33,152 nt of DNA, taken from the NCBI GenBank assembly GCA_024244665.1, contig JAAEOI010000473.1, positions 1 through 33,152 on the forward strand. Direction: 5' to 3'. Positions 33,036-33,152 of this stretch are shown here, piece by piece; position 1 is the stretch's first letter; every line of letters begins with the position of its first letter. A program made the translations under genes and the position numbers. The stretch is from Bacteroidota bacterium (GTDB taxonomy: Bacteria > Bacteroidota > Bacteroidia > Bacteroidales > GCA-2748055). The notes under the pieces were generated by a model. That model worked only from the letters and a program-made list of their open reading frames with translations, had not been told where the DNA came from and ran no database searches.

Positions 33036-33056
33036 CCTGATTACATACAAATCAGG
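33036..33056. other. Small inverted repeat
   Basis: CCTGATT (33036-33042) and AATCAGG (33050-33056) form a 7-bp inverted repeat with a 7-nt centre. It lies 29 nt downstream of the possible minus-strand stop at 33085. No clear T-run follows on the minus strand. It could be an mRNA 3'-end hairpin or an operator. Confidence 0.25.
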
Positions 33057-33084
33057 AAAGACTCCTTTACTAATAATATGCCTC

Positions 33085-33152
33085 CTATACATCCCTGAGG
33101 CCCCTGAACAGGCCAATGGATCTCAGGAATTTTGAGATTTCATCATATGCAC
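33085..33152 (-). CDS. Possible C-terminal end of a minus-strand gene, cut by the window
   Basis: The minus strand from the right edge reads AYDEISKFLRSIGLFRGLRD-V and then TAG at 33085-33087. The 21 residues look like an amphipathic helical protein tail, and two hairpins lie downstream. The piece is too short to identify. It could be non-coding. Confidence 0.35.
   Translation of the reverse strand, partial: AYDEISKFLRSIGLFRGLRDV

Noticed and set aside
1..33152. CRISPR array, tRNA or rRNA genes, insertion sequences
   Set aside because: I saw no spaced repeat array, no tRNA-like or rRNA-like sequence in the gaps, and no transposase or integrase frame.

Overview
The window is a Bacteroidota polysaccharide utilization locus (PUL). 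The evidence is a SusC/SusD pair, many exported lipoproteins and glycoside hydrolases, two sulfatases, and a TAnnTTTG-type -7 promoter element. Sulfatases, two GH95-type proteins and two clan GH-D (GH36/melibiase-like) proteins point to a sulfated glycan rich in alpha-linked fucose and/or galactose, such as an algal fucan or fucogalactan, or a mucin-like glycan. No endo-acting fucanase or lyase family is recognisable, so the substrate is inferred. A marine or sediment Bacteroidales-like host is plausible but not proven.

Layout. Bases 1-3863 (minus) hold a SusD cut by the left edge and a complete SusC. The SusC leader carries four tandem 16-bp repeats and a hairpin. Bases 3993-4427 read as a protein-like frame broken by three stops, a possible gene fossil. 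Bases 4594-6937 (plus) hold a DUF6807/PmoA-like lipoprotein and a Tat-exported Gfo/Idh/MocA oxidoreductase, ending at a bidirectional hairpin terminator. Bases 6977-13094 (minus) hold a sulfatase, an unrecognised 557-residue secreted protein and a divergent GH95-like protein. Bases 13244-18118 (plus) form a tight operon of a second Gfo/Idh/MocA paralogue, an M24 (Xaa-Pro type) peptidase and an M1 aminopeptidase with a HEAT-like tail. Bases 18122-20053 (minus) hold an ornithine cyclodeaminase/mu-crystallin family enzyme and an AraC regulator. Bases 20517-26112 (plus) hold a large GH36-like protein with a discoidin-like C-terminus and an Asp-box/VPS10-like propeller protein. Bases 26130-32781 (minus) hold a second GH36-like protein, a second sulfatase and a canonical GH95. 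The right end has no complete gene. It holds a minus-strand terminator candidate and perhaps the last 21 codons of another minus-strand gene.

How it may work together: sulfatases remove sulfate esters, GH95 and GH36-like enzymes release alpha-linked terminal sugars, and SusC/SusD import oligosaccharides. The two exported Gfo/Idh/MocA proteins may do redox chemistry on sugars. The peptidases, and possibly the OCD-family enzyme, suggest that a protein or peptide part of the substrate is also used.

The strongest non-gene signal is a bipartite 41-bp element. It is identical at 33 positions and has an 8-nt variable spacer. It occurs at 13115-13155 and 20401-20441, 88 and 75 nt upstream of the start codons of the two plus-strand operons. 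It contains a perfect -7 box (TATATTTG) and probably marks one shared promoter/operator, possibly read by the AraC protein encoded beside it.
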